Counted from the stretch's first letter, positions 38,590 to 47,530 are shown. The stretch: 64,000 nt of DNA from Corynebacterium frankenforstense DSM 45800 (GCF_001941485.1 NZ_CP009247.1:1798001-1862000), one strand, 5' to 3'. Notes: generated by a model not told the origin, from the letters alone. Numbers and translations: made by a program.

Positions 38590-39153
38590 TCAGGCCTGTC
38601 CGGAGTGGCCGGGGTGCGCGCCCCCGCGCAGCACCCGGTTGTCCTCGCCCAGGGGCAGGGCGGCCACGCAGCGGCGGAACTTGACCAGGTTGAACCGGGC
38701 GTCGACCAGGGCGTCGTGGGTGCCGCGCGGCGGGTCGGGCAGGCTGGGCCGGCCGGCCATCTCCCAGAGCTGCTTGAGCTCGCGGGTGTAGCGCGGCATC
38801 GAGCGCGGCAGCCCGGACATGTCACCCCACAGCTGGGCAAGCACGACGTGGTCGTAGGCGCCGACCCAGGCCCACAGCTCGGGGTGCAGCCGTTCGCGGC
38901 GCGGCACGCCCTCGCCGGAGGTGAGGAACTCCATCAGGTCATTACGGATGCGGGCGCGCGGGCGCCACGCGCGGTCCTCGGGCGGGGGCAGCTGCGGCAG
39001 CACGTGCTCGCGCACCCACGGGTTGGCCCGGGACGGGTCGAATTCGGTGGAGACGGCGTAGAACTCGCGGCCGTCCTCGGCGACCACACCGATGGAGACC
39101 AGCTCGATGACCCGACCGTCCTCCAGGAACTCGGTGTCGTAGAAGTACCGCAA
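38590..39153 (-). CDS. 3'-5' exoribonuclease, RNase AS type
   Basis: 187-residue RNase T/DEDDh-superfamily nuclease, similar in size and position to Rv2179c, which removes adenylated 3' ends. The first catalytic block FYDTEFLEDG (Asp-x-Glu) opens the protein, AYDHVVLAQLWG provides the second Asp, and THDALVDARFNLVKF the final Asp with the conserved His. The best start is TTG at 39153 after GGAAGCGGGCGGG, because the catalytic block begins five residues later. It is followed by aroG 132 bp downstream on the same strand. Confidence 0.88.
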   Translation of the reverse strand: MRYFYDTEFLEDGRVIELVSIGVVAEDGREFYAVSTEFDPSRANPWVREHVLPQLPPPEDRAWRPRARIRNDLMEFLTSGEGVPRRERLHPELWAWVGAYDHVVLAQLWGDMSGLPRSMPRYTRELKQLWEMAGRPSLPDPPRGTHDALVDARFNLVKFRRCVAALPLGEDNRVLRGGAHPGHSGQA

Positions 39154-39336
39154 CGGCCCGCCCGCTTCCTTTACTCGTCGTCCGTGTCTCGTCTCGGCGG
39201 CTCGGCCGCTCCACCCGCCCCGCTGCGGGGCCGGAGACGATGGCCGTGCTCACAGTCTAGCGGCCGCGTCCCGGTGCGTGGACGACGAGGCGCGCGATCG
39301 GTCCGCGGTCCGGCACGCGGCCCCGCCGGGCCGAGA

Positions 39337-39374
39337 CGTCGTCGGACGCCGACCCGGGGCGTCGTCGGACGCCG
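39337..39374 (+). promoter_or_regulatory. 15-bp direct repeat upstream of mptC
   Basis: CGTCGTCGGACGCCG occurs exactly at 39337-39351 and 39360-39374, a 23-bp period, the second copy covering the expected -35 region of the mptC promoter. It could be an operator; no known regulator motif matches. Confidence 0.4.
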
Positions 39375-39384
39375 GCGTTCGCCC

Positions 39385-39390
39385 TATACT
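39385..39390 (+). promoter_or_regulatory. -10 element giving a leaderless mptC transcript
   Basis: TATACT, a perfect extended consensus for actinobacterial -10 boxes, 7 bp before the GTG at 39398. No Shine-Dalgarno sequence is present in between, so the mRNA probably begins at the start codon. Confidence 0.75.
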
Positions 39391-39397
39391 CACCCTG

Positions 39398-40837
39398 GTG
39401 AGCACCGTTCCCGCCCCCAAGCCCACCGCCCGCCGCGACCACCCCATCGCCGGGCCGCCGCGTGGGCTGCTGACCGCCGGTACGGTCGCCGCCGTCATCG
39501 TCGCCGTCTACTGGATGACCGACATGCGCGCGCTGCGCGGCGGCGAGGGGCTCGTGTGGCGCCGGCTGGTGGACTTCGGCGTCTACCGCGGCGGCGGCGC
39601 CGCCTACGCCGAGGGCCTGCCGATCTACTCGATGGGCTTCGAGACCCAGGACATCGTGCTGCCCTTCACCTATCCCCCGCTGGCTGCCGCGCTGTTCGCT
39701 CCGCTGCGGCTGCTGCCCGTCGGCCTCGGCGGCGCGCTGCTGAACCTGGCGAGCGCCGTGGTGCTGTGGGCGGTCATCGCGCTGTTCCTGCGTTCCGCCA
39801 CCCCGCTTTCCGACGTCGCGTCGCGCCGCTGGGCGCTGGTCGCCGCGCCCGTGTGCGCGTTCCTGGAGCCCGCCTCGCAGACCTTCGACTTCGGTCAGAT
39901 CAACATCCTGCTGATGGGGCTCGTCGCCTATGACGCCCTGGGCCCCGGGCGCGTGCCGCGCGGGATGCTGGCGGGTCTGGCCGCGGCGGTGAAGCTGACC
40001 CCCGCCGTGTTCGGCCTGTACTTCCTGCTGCGCCGCGACTGGGCCGCCGCGGCGCGCATGGTGGCCACCGCCGTGGCGCTGACGCTGTTGTCCGCGCTGC
40101 CGAACTTCGCGGTGTGGAGGGAGTACTGGTTCTCCGCGCTCGGCTCCCCGGAGCGCATCGGCGGGCTGGCGTACTCGACCAACCAGTCGGCCACCGGCGC
40201 GATCGTGCGGCTGACCGGCGACCAGCAGACCGGGGTGTGGCTGGTGGCCGTGGCCGCCACGATCGCCGCGGTCACCGTCTCCGGGATTCTTCTCGCCCGT
40301 CGGTCCCGGAACGCTGGGGCGAGCGCTGCGGCGAGCCCTGCGACGGCGGCTGTGCCCGGGGCCGGGATCGCGGCGGACGCCGACCCCGGTGCTGCCAACG
40401 CCGGCGCCGGTGCCGCCGACGTTGGCGCCGATGGCGACGCCGCCGCGGAGCGCGCGGTGCCGGGCGGGGCGGCCCCGGGAACGCTCGTGCTCGTCTCGCT
40501 GGTCGCGCTGGTGTGCTCGCCGGTCTCCTGGTCGCACCACTGGGTGTGGCTGATCCCCGCCGCCCTCGTCACCGCGCTCTCGGGCACGACGGCCGGGCGG
40601 GTCTGGGCCGGGCTGGCCGTGCTGGCCATGGCCGTGCAGCCGCACACCTGGCTGCCGCGCGGCAACAACGTCGAGATGACCTGGTCGATCTGGCAGCACC
40701 TGGCCGGCTCCAGCTACCTGCTGCTGGCCGTGGCGCTGATCGTGCTGGCGTTGCTCAGCCCGCGCGTGCTGCTCCGGCCGGGGGCCTCTCGCGGCGAGCA
40801 GGCGGCAGACGCCGCACGCTCGGCGTCCACCGCGTAA
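39398..40837 (+). CDS. mptC: Alpha-(1->2)-mannosyltransferase (GT87, lipomannan branching)
   Basis: 479-residue GT-C membrane protein of the DUF2029/GT87 group with about 10-12 hydrophobic segments. The first extracytoplasmic loop carries VDFGVYRGGGAAYAEG and FTYPPLAAALFAPLRLLP, hallmarks of this family, and SWSHHWVWLIPA near the end is also conserved. The homologue at this locus (Rv2181, C. glutamicum MptC) adds alpha-1,2 mannose branches to lipomannan. I start at GTG 39398 because of the leaderless promoter; an upstream frame in the promoter was rejected. The last residues are encoded by the first unit of a 36-bp tandem repeat. Confidence 0.88.
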   Translation: MSTVPAPKPTARRDHPIAGPPRGLLTAGTVAAVIVAVYWMTDMRALRGGEGLVWRRLVDFGVYRGGGAAYAEGLPIYSMGFETQDIVLPFTYPPLAAALFAPLRLLPVGLGGALLNLASAVVLWAVIALFLRSATPLSDVASRRWALVAAPVCAFLEPASQTFDFGQINILLMGLVAYDALGPGRVPRGMLAGLAAAVKLTPAVFGLYFLLRRDWAAAARMVATAVALTLLSALPNFAVWREYWFSALGSPERIGGLAYSTNQSATGAIVRLTGDQQTGVWLVAVAATIAAVTVSGILLARRSRNAGASAAASPATAAVPGAGIAADADPGAANAGAGAADVGADGDAAAERAVPGGAAPGTLVLVSLVALVCSPVSWSHHWVWLIPAALVTALSGTTAGRVWAGLAVLAMAVQPHTWLPRGNNVEMTWSIWQHLAGSSYLLLAVALIVLALLSPRVLLRPGASRGEQAADAARSASTA

Positions 40838-41010
40838 CCGGTAAACGGAGCAGGCCCGGCGCCTACCGCGTAGCCGGCAGGCGGCGCAGGCCCGGCGTCC
40901 ACCGCGTAACCGGCAGGCGACGCAGGCCCGGCGCCCACCGCGTAACCGGCAGGCGACGCAGGCCCGGCACCCACCGCGTAACCGGCAGGCGACGCAGGCC
41001 CGGCACCCCC
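40823..41010 (+). repeat. 36-bp tandem repeat (minisatellite) at the 3' end of mptC
   Basis: The hexamer CGCGTA recurs at 40831, 40867, 40903, 40939 and 40975, an exact 36-bp period over five units with few substitutions; a diverged sixth follows. The stop codon of mptC (TAA) lies in the first unit. Units are open in several frames and encode repetitive peptides, but no start or ribosome site suggests a gene. Confidence 0.9.
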
Positions 41011-41068
41011 ACGTGGAGCCGGATGGCGACACCGACGGGCACGCACGACGCGCCCAGAGCGAGGGAAA

Positions 41069-41092
41069 CGCCCGCGGTGACCACCGCGGGCG
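41069..41092. terminator. Terminator-like hairpin between mptC and the small membrane gene
   Basis: CGCCCGCGGTG and its exact complement form 11-bp arms around a 2-bp loop, followed on the plus strand by TCGTCAATTG, a dispersed-motif copy. It lies between two converging genes and probably works in both directions. Confidence 0.7.
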
Positions 41093-41109
41093 TCGTCAAT
41101 TGCGGGGAT

Positions 41110-41292
41110 TCAGCTCTCCCGGGTGCGCTCGCCGGGGACGGGCACGAACATCGCGGCGATGATGAGGACCACCGCGACCGAGCCGACGAGCTCCTTGTGG
41201 AACTCGAGGGCGGCGAGGATGACGTAGGCCAGCGTGAAGACCACGACGAGGGCCAGCCGGACGATCAGGATCCTCTTGGCCTTGTCAGTCAT
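41110..41292 (-). CDS. 60-residue two-helix membrane protein
   Basis: Short protein beginning MTDKAKRILIVRLALVV with two hydrophobic segments (about 8-28 and 35-52) and a charged end. Its ATG at 41292 overlaps the end of the acyltransferase gene by 8 bp, implying translational coupling and a shared role. I do not recognise a family. Confidence 0.65.
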   Translation of the reverse strand: MTDKAKRILIVRLALVVVFTLAYVILAALEFHKELVGSVAVVLIIAAMFVPVPGERTRES

Positions 41293-42520
41293 GTTCCCGC
41301 CTCCCGGTGGACTGTCCGATTCGCTGCGTGCCCGCGGAGTCCTCCCGGGCGCTGTGGTGCCGGTGCGCCCGGGCGAGGATACGCTGCCGCAGTGGCTCGA
41401 TGGCCGGCGGCTTGAGCGACCAGCCGATCACGGGCACCCGGGCCAGCGCCCAGAGGGCGAAGGAGCCCACCGCGGCGGCGACCATGCCGACGGCCAGCCA
41501 CACCCCGGTGCGGGTGGCGAACTCGCCGCCGCCGGTGCCGATCTCCATGCCGTCGGTGGCCAGGAACATCGGGGTGAACACCAGCGTCAGGGCGATCGGG
41601 TGGCCCAGGTAGATCGGCAGGGTGTGGCGGCCGACGAACTGGAGGAAGCCCGAGACGAACGGGATCTTCGACAGCGCGAGCGCGCCGAGGACCGCGGCCG
41701 GGAGCATGAGCATCTGGCCGACGGCACGCACGACGATCCACATCTCGTCGGGGCGGACGAACGCGCCCGGCCACAGCGGCCAGGCCACCGGGTCGAGGCC
41801 GAAGTCGGCGACCAGGCGCCACACCGCGTAGGCACCGAAGCCGGCGATGTAGAGCGCGACGGAGGCCACGACCTTGACCGGGGCGACCGGCTCGGTGGCG
41901 AACTGGCGGATGGCCAGGCTGAAGTGGACGCCGACCATGAACACGGGCAGGAACATGATCGCCTGGGCGACCGCGGTGAACTCCTGGTTGAGCGGCAGGA
42001 TCAGCAGCGGGGTCAGCGTCAGGGCGAGGGCGGCCCACCGCGGCAGGCGGCGGGTGGCCCACAGGAAGATGTTGAAGGCGATCAGTGCCCAGAGGAACCA
42101 GTACATGTTCTCGCTGGAGAAGACCGCCCCGACATAGGTCCAGGGCCCGGGCATCTCCTGGTCGAAGAGGAGCTCCCACTGGCGGCGCTTCAGCGACATC
42201 TCGACCGGCGTCCACAGCACGTAGGGCACGATGAAGAACCAGAGGCGGCGGCAGAAGAGCTCGCTGAAGGACATCCGCATGACCTTCGCCGAAAAGAGGC
42301 CGCTGACCAGGAAGAACAGGCACATCCGCAGCGGGTCGAGGACGTGGTTGACGCCCGCGAGCGCGGTCTCCATGCCGTTGGGGACCTCGAGGCAGACGTG
42401 CAGGACGACCACGCCGATGATCGACAGCCCCTTGGCCACGTCCGGCCAGGCCAGGCGCACTTTCTTGCGCTCAGGAGCCACTGCGGAGGGCCCGGTGGCG
42501 GGCCGGGACGCGTGGATCAT
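41285..42520 (-). CDS. Membrane acyltransferase (acyltransferase-3/OafA-like)
   Basis: 411-residue membrane protein with about 10 transmembrane segments. The start LAWPDVAKGLSIIGVVVLHV holds the catalytic-type His of acyltransferase-3 proteins, and HTLPIYLGHPIAL near the end is also typical. Such enzymes acetylate or otherwise acylate sugars or lipids on the cell surface. Neighbours (mptC, plsC, pimB) suggest a mannolipid or mycolate-linked acceptor, as inference. I chose ATG 42520 after AGGGGAGCCCTC. Confidence 0.82.
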   Translation of the reverse strand: MIHASRPATGPSAVAPERKKVRLAWPDVAKGLSIIGVVVLHVCLEVPNGMETALAGVNHVLDPLRMCLFFLVSGLFSAKVMRMSFSELFCRRLWFFIVPYVLWTPVEMSLKRRQWELLFDQEMPGPWTYVGAVFSSENMYWFLWALIAFNIFLWATRRLPRWAALALTLTPLLILPLNQEFTAVAQAIMFLPVFMVGVHFSLAIRQFATEPVAPVKVVASVALYIAGFGAYAVWRLVADFGLDPVAWPLWPGAFVRPDEMWIVVRAVGQMLMLPAAVLGALALSKIPFVSGFLQFVGRHTLPIYLGHPIALTLVFTPMFLATDGMEIGTGGGEFATRTGVWLAVGMVAAAVGSFALWALARVPVIGWSLKPPAIEPLRQRILARAHRHHSAREDSAGTQRIGQSTGRREHD

Positions 42521-42744
42521 GAGGGCTCCCCTTAAGGTGGCTGTGCTGGACATGCGGCGGCGCATGCGGCGCCGTGCGTGGGTCACAGGATAGCCGCAGG
42601 AACCCTTGCGGGGAAAACGGCTCGGCGGGCCCGGGGCATGCGGGCCGCTTTATCCGCGTGGGCGAACGCCCTGGTGGGCGGGGTGCGCGGGCCGGTGCGG
42701 GGCCTCGTGCGCGTCACTGTGGGGAGTGTTCCCCACCGCCCGCT

Positions 42745-42778
42745 CCGGTGCCGGCGTGGGTGGTGTGACCGGCACCGG
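42745..42778 (-). terminator. Terminator-like hairpin after plsC
   Basis: CCGGTGCCGG and its complement CCGGCACCGG flank a 14-bp loop, 16 bp past the plsC stop on the minus strand. No U-tract is seen, so termination is inferred from the stem and position only. Confidence 0.5.
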
Positions 42779-42793
42779 CGTGGCCGGTGCGCC

Positions 42794-43633
42794 CTAGTCG
42801 GCGTCCTTCTCGGCGCCGTTCTCGGCGGCCTTCTCCGCGTCCCGGGCGGCGTGCTCGCCGTTCTTCGGGTAGTGGCCGGGGCGGCGGGCGGCCGGGTCGC
42901 CCTTCGGCTCGGTGCCGGCGGGGTAGCCCTTGCCGGCCTCGAGCGAGGCGCGCACCTCGGAGGCGTAGGCGTCGACGTACTCGTAGCCGGTGATCTTGGA
43001 GAGCGTGTGCATGACGTAGTCGGTCAGCGCGCGGGCGGTCTCATGGTCCGCGGGGTCCATGCGGCGGTTGCGCGCCCAGGCCAGCGGGTCGATGCCGGCG
43101 CCGACGATCGCGCGCACCTTGTGGGGCCGCGGGAAGGTGGTGCCGATCGGGTTGGCCTTGCGGGTGTCGACCATGCCGACCGGGATGATGATCTCGCCGG
43201 TGGCCAGGGCGATGCGCGCCATGCCGGTGTGGCCCTTGTAGATGCGGCCGTCGGGCGAGCGGGTGCCCTCCGGGTAGACGCAGAACAGGTCGCCGCGGTC
43301 GAAGACCTTCTGGGCGGCCGCGGCCATCGTCTCGCCGGCGTCCTTGGCCTGACGGTCGACGGGGACCTGGCCGACGGTGGTGAAGAACCACCGCTTGACG
43401 GCGCCCTTGATCCCCTTGCCGGTGAAGTACTCCTTCTTGGCCGGGTGGGTCAGCTGGCGGTCGCACAGCAGCGGGAAGTAGAAGGAGTCCATGACCGCCT
43501 GGTGCGAGGAGGCCAGGATCGCGGAGCCCTCCTCCGGGATGTTCTGGCCGTTCTCCAGGACCGGACGGTTCCACACCCGCAGGAACGGTCCCATCAGGAT
43601 GTACTTGAACGTCCAGTACCACTTGTTATGCAT
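42794..43633 (-). CDS. 1-acyl-sn-glycerol-3-phosphate acyltransferase (PlsC family)
   Basis: 279-residue membrane-associated acyltransferase. Catalytic HX4D is SSHQAVMDSFYFP, the acyl-acceptor site YPEGTRSPDG follows, and IPVGMVDTRKANP matches the fourth motif. The C-terminal 40 residues are charged, low-complexity sequence (Glu, Lys, Ala). ATG 43633 follows GAGGGAGAGC. The locus matches Rv2182c. It may make phosphatidic acid or acylate a PIM precursor; the neighbour pimB makes the second seem possible, but this is inference. Confidence 0.88.
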   Translation of the reverse strand: MHNKWYWTFKYILMGPFLRVWNRPVLENGQNIPEEGSAILASSHQAVMDSFYFPLLCDRQLTHPAKKEYFTGKGIKGAVKRWFFTTVGQVPVDRQAKDAGETMAAAAQKVFDRGDLFCVYPEGTRSPDGRIYKGHTGMARIALATGEIIIPVGMVDTRKANPIGTTFPRPHKVRAIVGAGIDPLAWARNRRMDPADHETARALTDYVMHTLSKITGYEYVDAYASEVRASLEAGKGYPAGTEPKGDPAARRPGHYPKNGEHAARDAEKAAENGAEKDAD

Positions 43634-43772
43634 AGCTCTCCCTCGTTGCCCCGCGCCGGCGCGGGGGTTTCGGCGGTCGGAGTGCACGCGTTGCGCTCCT
43701 TGGGTCACGTGCCCGCGCGGCCCCGTGCTCCTGCGACGCGGCCGCGTTGGCCACATGGTCGCACGAACCAGG

Positions 43773-44759
43773 TCACGGTCGCGCGGCGCGACGCGCCAGA
43801 TCGGACACACCGATCATACCCGCGTCGGCGCCCAGCTCCGCGACTGCCACGCGTGCGGTGGGCCGGTATCCGGTGCCCACCACGCCGGACTCGAAGGACT
43901 CGATCGACTCGGGCAGGTAGAGGTCGGCGTCGCGGGAGACCCCGCCACCGAGGAGGATCAGCTCCGGGTCGAAGAGGTCGCCGATCACGGAGAGCCCCTG
44001 GCCGAGCCAGTCGGAGAAGTCGTCGACGACGGCCTTGCCGGCCGGGTCGCCGGCGCGGGCGGCGGCCATGACCTGCTCGCCGGTGACCGCGGCGGGGTCG
44101 CGGCGGACGTGTTCGGCCAGCTCGGAGCCGTGGAAGCGGTGCGAATGGACGATCTCGACCGCACTGACGACGAGCGCGGTGCCCGAGCAGTAGCGCTCCA
44201 GGCAGCCGAGCTTGCCGCAGGGGCAGCGCCGCCCGCCCGGCACCACGGTCAGGTGGCCGAGCTCGGGGGCGGTGCCGTAGGCGCCGCGGAAGATCTCGCC
44301 GTCGTGCATCTGGGCGGTGCCGATGCCGGTGCCCACGGCGAAGAGCACCCAGTCGCGCACCCCCTTCGCGGCGCCGAAGCGGTACTCGCCCCAGGCCGCG
44401 GAGTTCGCGTCGTGCTCGAGGCGCACCGGAAGGCCCAGGCGGTCGGCCAGGGTGCGGCGCACCGGGGCGTCGCGCCAGGGCAGGTGCGGGGCGAAGCGCA
44501 CGGTCTCACACTCGGCGTCGAGGAAGCCGGCGATCGCGACGCCGACGGCCTCGATGCGGTTGCGCGCGGAGAGCTCGTCGACGAGGCGGACGATGCCGTC
44601 CTCGAGGCCACTGGCGGTCCCCGAGGAGGCCATGGCCGCGGAGTCGACGATGCGGCCGGCGGCGTCGACGACGGCGGCGCGCAGGTTGGTGCCCCCGATG
44701 TCGAAGCCGACGGTGAGGCCTTTGAGGGCCTGGGCGTCGGTGCGCGGGCTCGCGGTCAT
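43773..44759 (-). CDS. glk: Glucokinase, ROK family
   Basis: 328-residue cytosolic kinase phosphorylating glucose with ATP or polyphosphate. DIGGTNLRAAVVD (phosphate-1), LEHDANSAAWGEY, FAVGTGIGTA and the ROK zinc motif around PELGHLTVV and CPCGKLGCLERYCSG are intact, and the catalytic Asp is in HDAN. ATG 44759 was chosen by similarity. It lies between plsC and pimB as in C. glutamicum, 88 bp downstream of pimB on the same strand. Confidence 0.93.
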   Translation of the reverse strand: MTASPRTDAQALKGLTVGFDIGGTNLRAAVVDAAGRIVDSAAMASSGTASGLEDGIVRLVDELSARNRIEAVGVAIAGFLDAECETVRFAPHLPWRDAPVRRTLADRLGLPVRLEHDANSAAWGEYRFGAAKGVRDWVLFAVGTGIGTAQMHDGEIFRGAYGTAPELGHLTVVPGGRRCPCGKLGCLERYCSGTALVVSAVEIVHSHRFHGSELAEHVRRDPAAVTGEQVMAAARAGDPAGKAVVDDFSDWLGQGLSVIGDLFDPELILLGGGVSRDADLYLPESIESFESGVVGTGYRPTARVAVAELGADAGMIGVSDLARRAARP

Positions 44760-44847
44760 GTGCGGGTCGGCCTTTCCGGTCGGGTCAGGGTTTCCGTTCG
44801 CCTCCGGATCCCGCGGCGGGCGGGGTCGCGTTCGGTCAAAGTGGAAA

Positions 44848-45990
44848 TTATAGGCCAGGGCCCTCCCCCAGCCCCAACGCCCGGCGCAGACGACGGTCCA
44901 TCTCACCGCGGCTCCAGGCACCCTCGGCGTGGGCGCGACCGGCCCGTCCCATCCGCGCGCGGCGATGCGGATCCGAGAGCAGCCCGACGAGCGCCTCCTC
45001 GATCGCGGGCAGGTCGCGGCCGTCGACGACGACCCCGGTCTCCGGGGTGACGGTCTCGGGGGCACCTCCGGAACGCCCGGCGAGCACGGGCACGCCGCTG
45101 GACTGCGCCTCGAGGTAGACGATGCCGAGGCCCTCGACGTCGAGGCCGCCGAAGCGGGTGCGCGCGGGCATGGCCGCGACGTCCGCGGCGGCGAGCAAGG
45201 CGCGCATGCGGTCGAAGTCGAGCGGGCCGGTCAGCTCCACGCCCTCGCCCGCGCGGCGCGCGAGCACCCGCAGGGTGGATTCGTAGCGGCCACGGCCGAC
45301 GACGAGCAGGCGGGCGCCGGGCACCTGCGCACGCACGGCCGGCCACGCACGGATCAGCTGGTCCTGGCCCTTGCGCGGCACCAGGCGGGAGATGACCACC
45401 ACCAACGGCGCATCGACGCCGACGCCGAAGTCGGCGCGGACGTCGGCGCGCGCGGCGTCGTCAATCGGGTGGAACAGGCCGGTGTCCACACCGGAGGGCA
45501 GGTGGACGAGCTCGGCGCCGCGCAGCAGGCGGGCGAGTCGGCGGCGGGTGTAGTCGGAGATGTAGGTGACCACGTCCGCGCGGCGGAAGATGCGGCGCAG
45601 CAGCTGGCGCGCGCCCGGCAGCATGGACCAGCCGACCTCGTGGCCGTGGGTGGTGGCGACGACGCGGCGGGCGCCGGCGTTGCGGGCGGCGTCGGCAAGC
45701 AGACCCAGGGGCGCGGCGGCGCCGAACCAGACGGTCTCGGCGCGCTCCTCGGCGATCACACGGGCCATCTCGCGCGCGGTGGCCGGGGTGGGCAGCATGA
45801 CGCGGCGGGGCCAGCGGTGCACGCGGTAGCCGACGGCGGCGTCGTGGGCGCGGGCGGCCTCGGCGTCCTGGGTGGAGGCGAAGACGGCGATCTCGTCGGC
45901 GCCGAGATGCTCGACGAAGTCACGCAGGTAGGACTGGATGCCGCCGACGGTCGGCGGGAAGTCGTTGGTGACCAGCAGGACCTTGGACAT
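44848..45990 (-). CDS. pimB: Phosphatidylinositol mannoside alpha-mannosyltransferase
   Basis: 380-residue GT4 glycosyltransferase using GDP-mannose on the cytosolic side. VTNDFPPTVGGIQSYLRDF at the start, the donor-binding ISRLVPRKGQDQLIRAWP, and the E-x7-E element in GLGIVYLEAQSSGVP fit PimB'. In corynebacteria the homologue adds the second mannose to PIM1, feeding lipomannan made by MptA/MptC. A dispersed-motif copy encodes PIDDAARAD and a second one lies near 45685. The gene is well conserved and immediately downstream of an NlpC/P60 gene. Confidence 0.93.
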   Translation of the reverse strand: MSKVLLVTNDFPPTVGGIQSYLRDFVEHLGADEIAVFASTQDAEAARAHDAAVGYRVHRWPRRVMLPTPATAREMARVIAEERAETVWFGAAAPLGLLADAARNAGARRVVATTHGHEVGWSMLPGARQLLRRIFRRADVVTYISDYTRRRLARLLRGAELVHLPSGVDTGLFHPIDDAARADVRADFGVGVDAPLVVVISRLVPRKGQDQLIRAWPAVRAQVPGARLLVVGRGRYESTLRVLARRAGEGVELTGPLDFDRMRALLAAADVAAMPARTRFGGLDVEGLGIVYLEAQSSGVPVLAGRSGGAPETVTPETGVVVDGRDLPAIEEALVGLLSDPHRRARMGRAGRAHAEGAWSRGEMDRRLRRALGLGEGPGL

Positions 45991-46023
45991 GCAGTCTGTG
46001 CGAGCCTCCGGAGCGGGTTCGGG

Positions 46024-47028
46024 TCAGTAGCGGGCGGCGCCGGCGAAGGGCATCGAGTCGACGGAGACGACCTGGACCGGGATGCCGTAGTCCGAGGCGT
46101 GGACGACCTGGCCGTTGCCGATGTACATGCCGACGTGGGTCACGCCCGGGTAGTAGCCGACGATGTCGCCGGGCTGCAGGTCCGCGCGCGAGACGGGCGT
46201 GCCGCCGGCGATCTGGGCCTGCGAGGTGCGCGGGATCGACTTGCCCTGCTGCTGGTAGGCCCAGAACATCAGGCCGGAGCAGTCGAAGGCGTCGGGACCG
46301 GCCGCACCCCAGCTGTAGGGCGCGCCGAGCTTGCTCAGCGCCGCGCCGACCACGCCCTCGGCGGCGGCCGGGTCGAGGATCGGGGCGAGCGGGCCGTACT
46401 TGCCCTCCCAGCGGGCGCGGGCCTCCTCGTCGAGGCCGTCGATGCGCTCGGTGAGCTCGGCGGTGCGCGCGTCGAGCTGCTCCTTCTCCTCGTTGAGGTC
46501 CTCGAGCTGGCTGGCCAGGCGGTTGCTGCGGTACTCGGCCTCCGCGCGGGCGCGGGCGGCGCGGTCGCGCTCCCGGTCGGCGGTCGCGGTGGCGTCCTCG
46601 AGGGCCTTGACCGACTTCTCGGCCTGGCGGCCCAGGGTGGACAGGTAGGCGGAGCGGTCGAGGGCCATCTGCGGGTTGTCGGCGCCGAGCACGCTCACGG
46701 CGTCTCCGGTGGAGCTGCCGCGGTAACGGGAGCCGGCGACCAGGTCGACGCCGTTGCGGGCGTCCCGCTCGGCGGCCTGGGCACGGTCGGCGGCCTCACG
46801 GGTCGCGGCGACCTTGCCGTCGAGCTCGCCGAGGCTGCGGCGGGACTCCTCGACCTTGCCCTCGAGGTCCTTGACCTCCTCGTTCTTCGCGGAGGCCTCC
46901 TGGGAGAGCTCGTCCATCTCGGCGAGGAGGTCGTCGACCTCGTCAGCCTGGGCGACGTGGGCAGAGCCGCCGAGGACGGCGAGGACGCCGACGACGGACA
47001 GGCCGCGTCGAATGAAGTGAGAGCTCAC
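46024..47028 (-). CDS. Secreted NlpC/P60 endopeptidase with coiled coil
   Basis: 334 residues: signal peptide (about 1-28, ending AQADE), a long N-terminal coiled coil (about 30-220, rich in Glu, Lys, Arg, Ala), and a C-terminal NlpC/P60 domain. The catalytic Cys is in FDCSGLMFWAYQ and the His in VTHVGMYIGNG. RipA-like hydrolases of this shape split D-Glu-mDAP bonds during cell separation. The start is GTG at 47028 preceded by GGAGGTAGCCCC. A TATAGT -10 sits upstream at 47161-47156. The order matches cg2401/Rv2190c. Confidence 0.93.
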   Translation of the reverse strand: MSSHFIRRGLSVVGVLAVLGGSAHVAQADEVDDLLAEMDELSQEASAKNEEVKDLEGKVEESRRSLGELDGKVAATREAADRAQAAERDARNGVDLVAGSRYRGSSTGDAVSVLGADNPQMALDRSAYLSTLGRQAEKSVKALEDATATADRERDRAARARAEAEYRSNRLASQLEDLNEEKEQLDARTAELTERIDGLDEEARARWEGKYGPLAPILDPAAAEGVVGAALSKLGAPYSWGAAGPDAFDCSGLMFWAYQQQGKSIPRTSQAQIAGGTPVSRADLQPGDIVGYYPGVTHVGMYIGNGQVVHASDYGIPVQVVSVDSMPFAGAARY

Positions 47029-47530
47029 GGGGCTACCTCCGGGAAGGCGGAATGAAAACTAGGGGCACGCGGGTCCGCCGTGGTCGACCGGGCCACCTGC
47101 GGCGGCCGGGCTCCGGCAGTTCCGGGGCGGGGACCCTATGCGTGAACAAATAGAGACTATAGCCTGCGAAGTCCCATATCGTTAACGGGAACTGCAACGT
47201 CGTGACCCGTGTGAAAGTTGAGGTCAGAGGGGTGGTGCAGGCGACCCCGTCCGTGCTGCGGGGCGAGTGCTGCAAGGCGCTGCGGAGTGGTGCGTCGAGG
47301 GGCACCGGGAGCATAAGGAGTGCGCCGAAGGAACACCCGGGACCCCGCCACACGGCCGGCGCGCTCGCGGCATGGACCGACGGCAACCGGACAAGGCGCC
47401 TCCAGGGCGCGGGACACCGGACAGCACGAAACCCCCGCGCCCCGGGATGTACCCGGGATGCGGGGGCCTGCCGGACGCCTTCCGGTCGCTTGCCTCGACC
47501 GGCGGCGTCAGTGACGCAAGGTCCTGATTC
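47029..47530. other. Intergenic region between the two NlpC/P60 genes
   Basis: 502 bp. It contains the promoter of the upstream-longer NlpC/P60 gene (TATAGT on the minus strand at 47161-47156, with TTAACG about 18 bp before it), and the terminator hairpin of the shorter one (47432-47466). Between 47230 and 47420 there are open frames on both strands, but without ribosome sites or recognisable similarity. Confidence 0.6.
47432..47466 (-). terminator. Terminator of the shorter NlpC/P60 gene
   Basis: Outer arms CCCCCGC and GCGGGGG with inner arms CCCGGG/CCCGGG around ATGTA. Read on the minus strand it lies about 65 bp after the stop codon at 47531 and is followed by GGGTTTCGTG. Confidence 0.7.

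Noticed and set aside
40823..41010. Possible CRISPR array, because of the 36-bp period
   Set aside because: Units abut each other with no variable spacers, and no cas genes are present.
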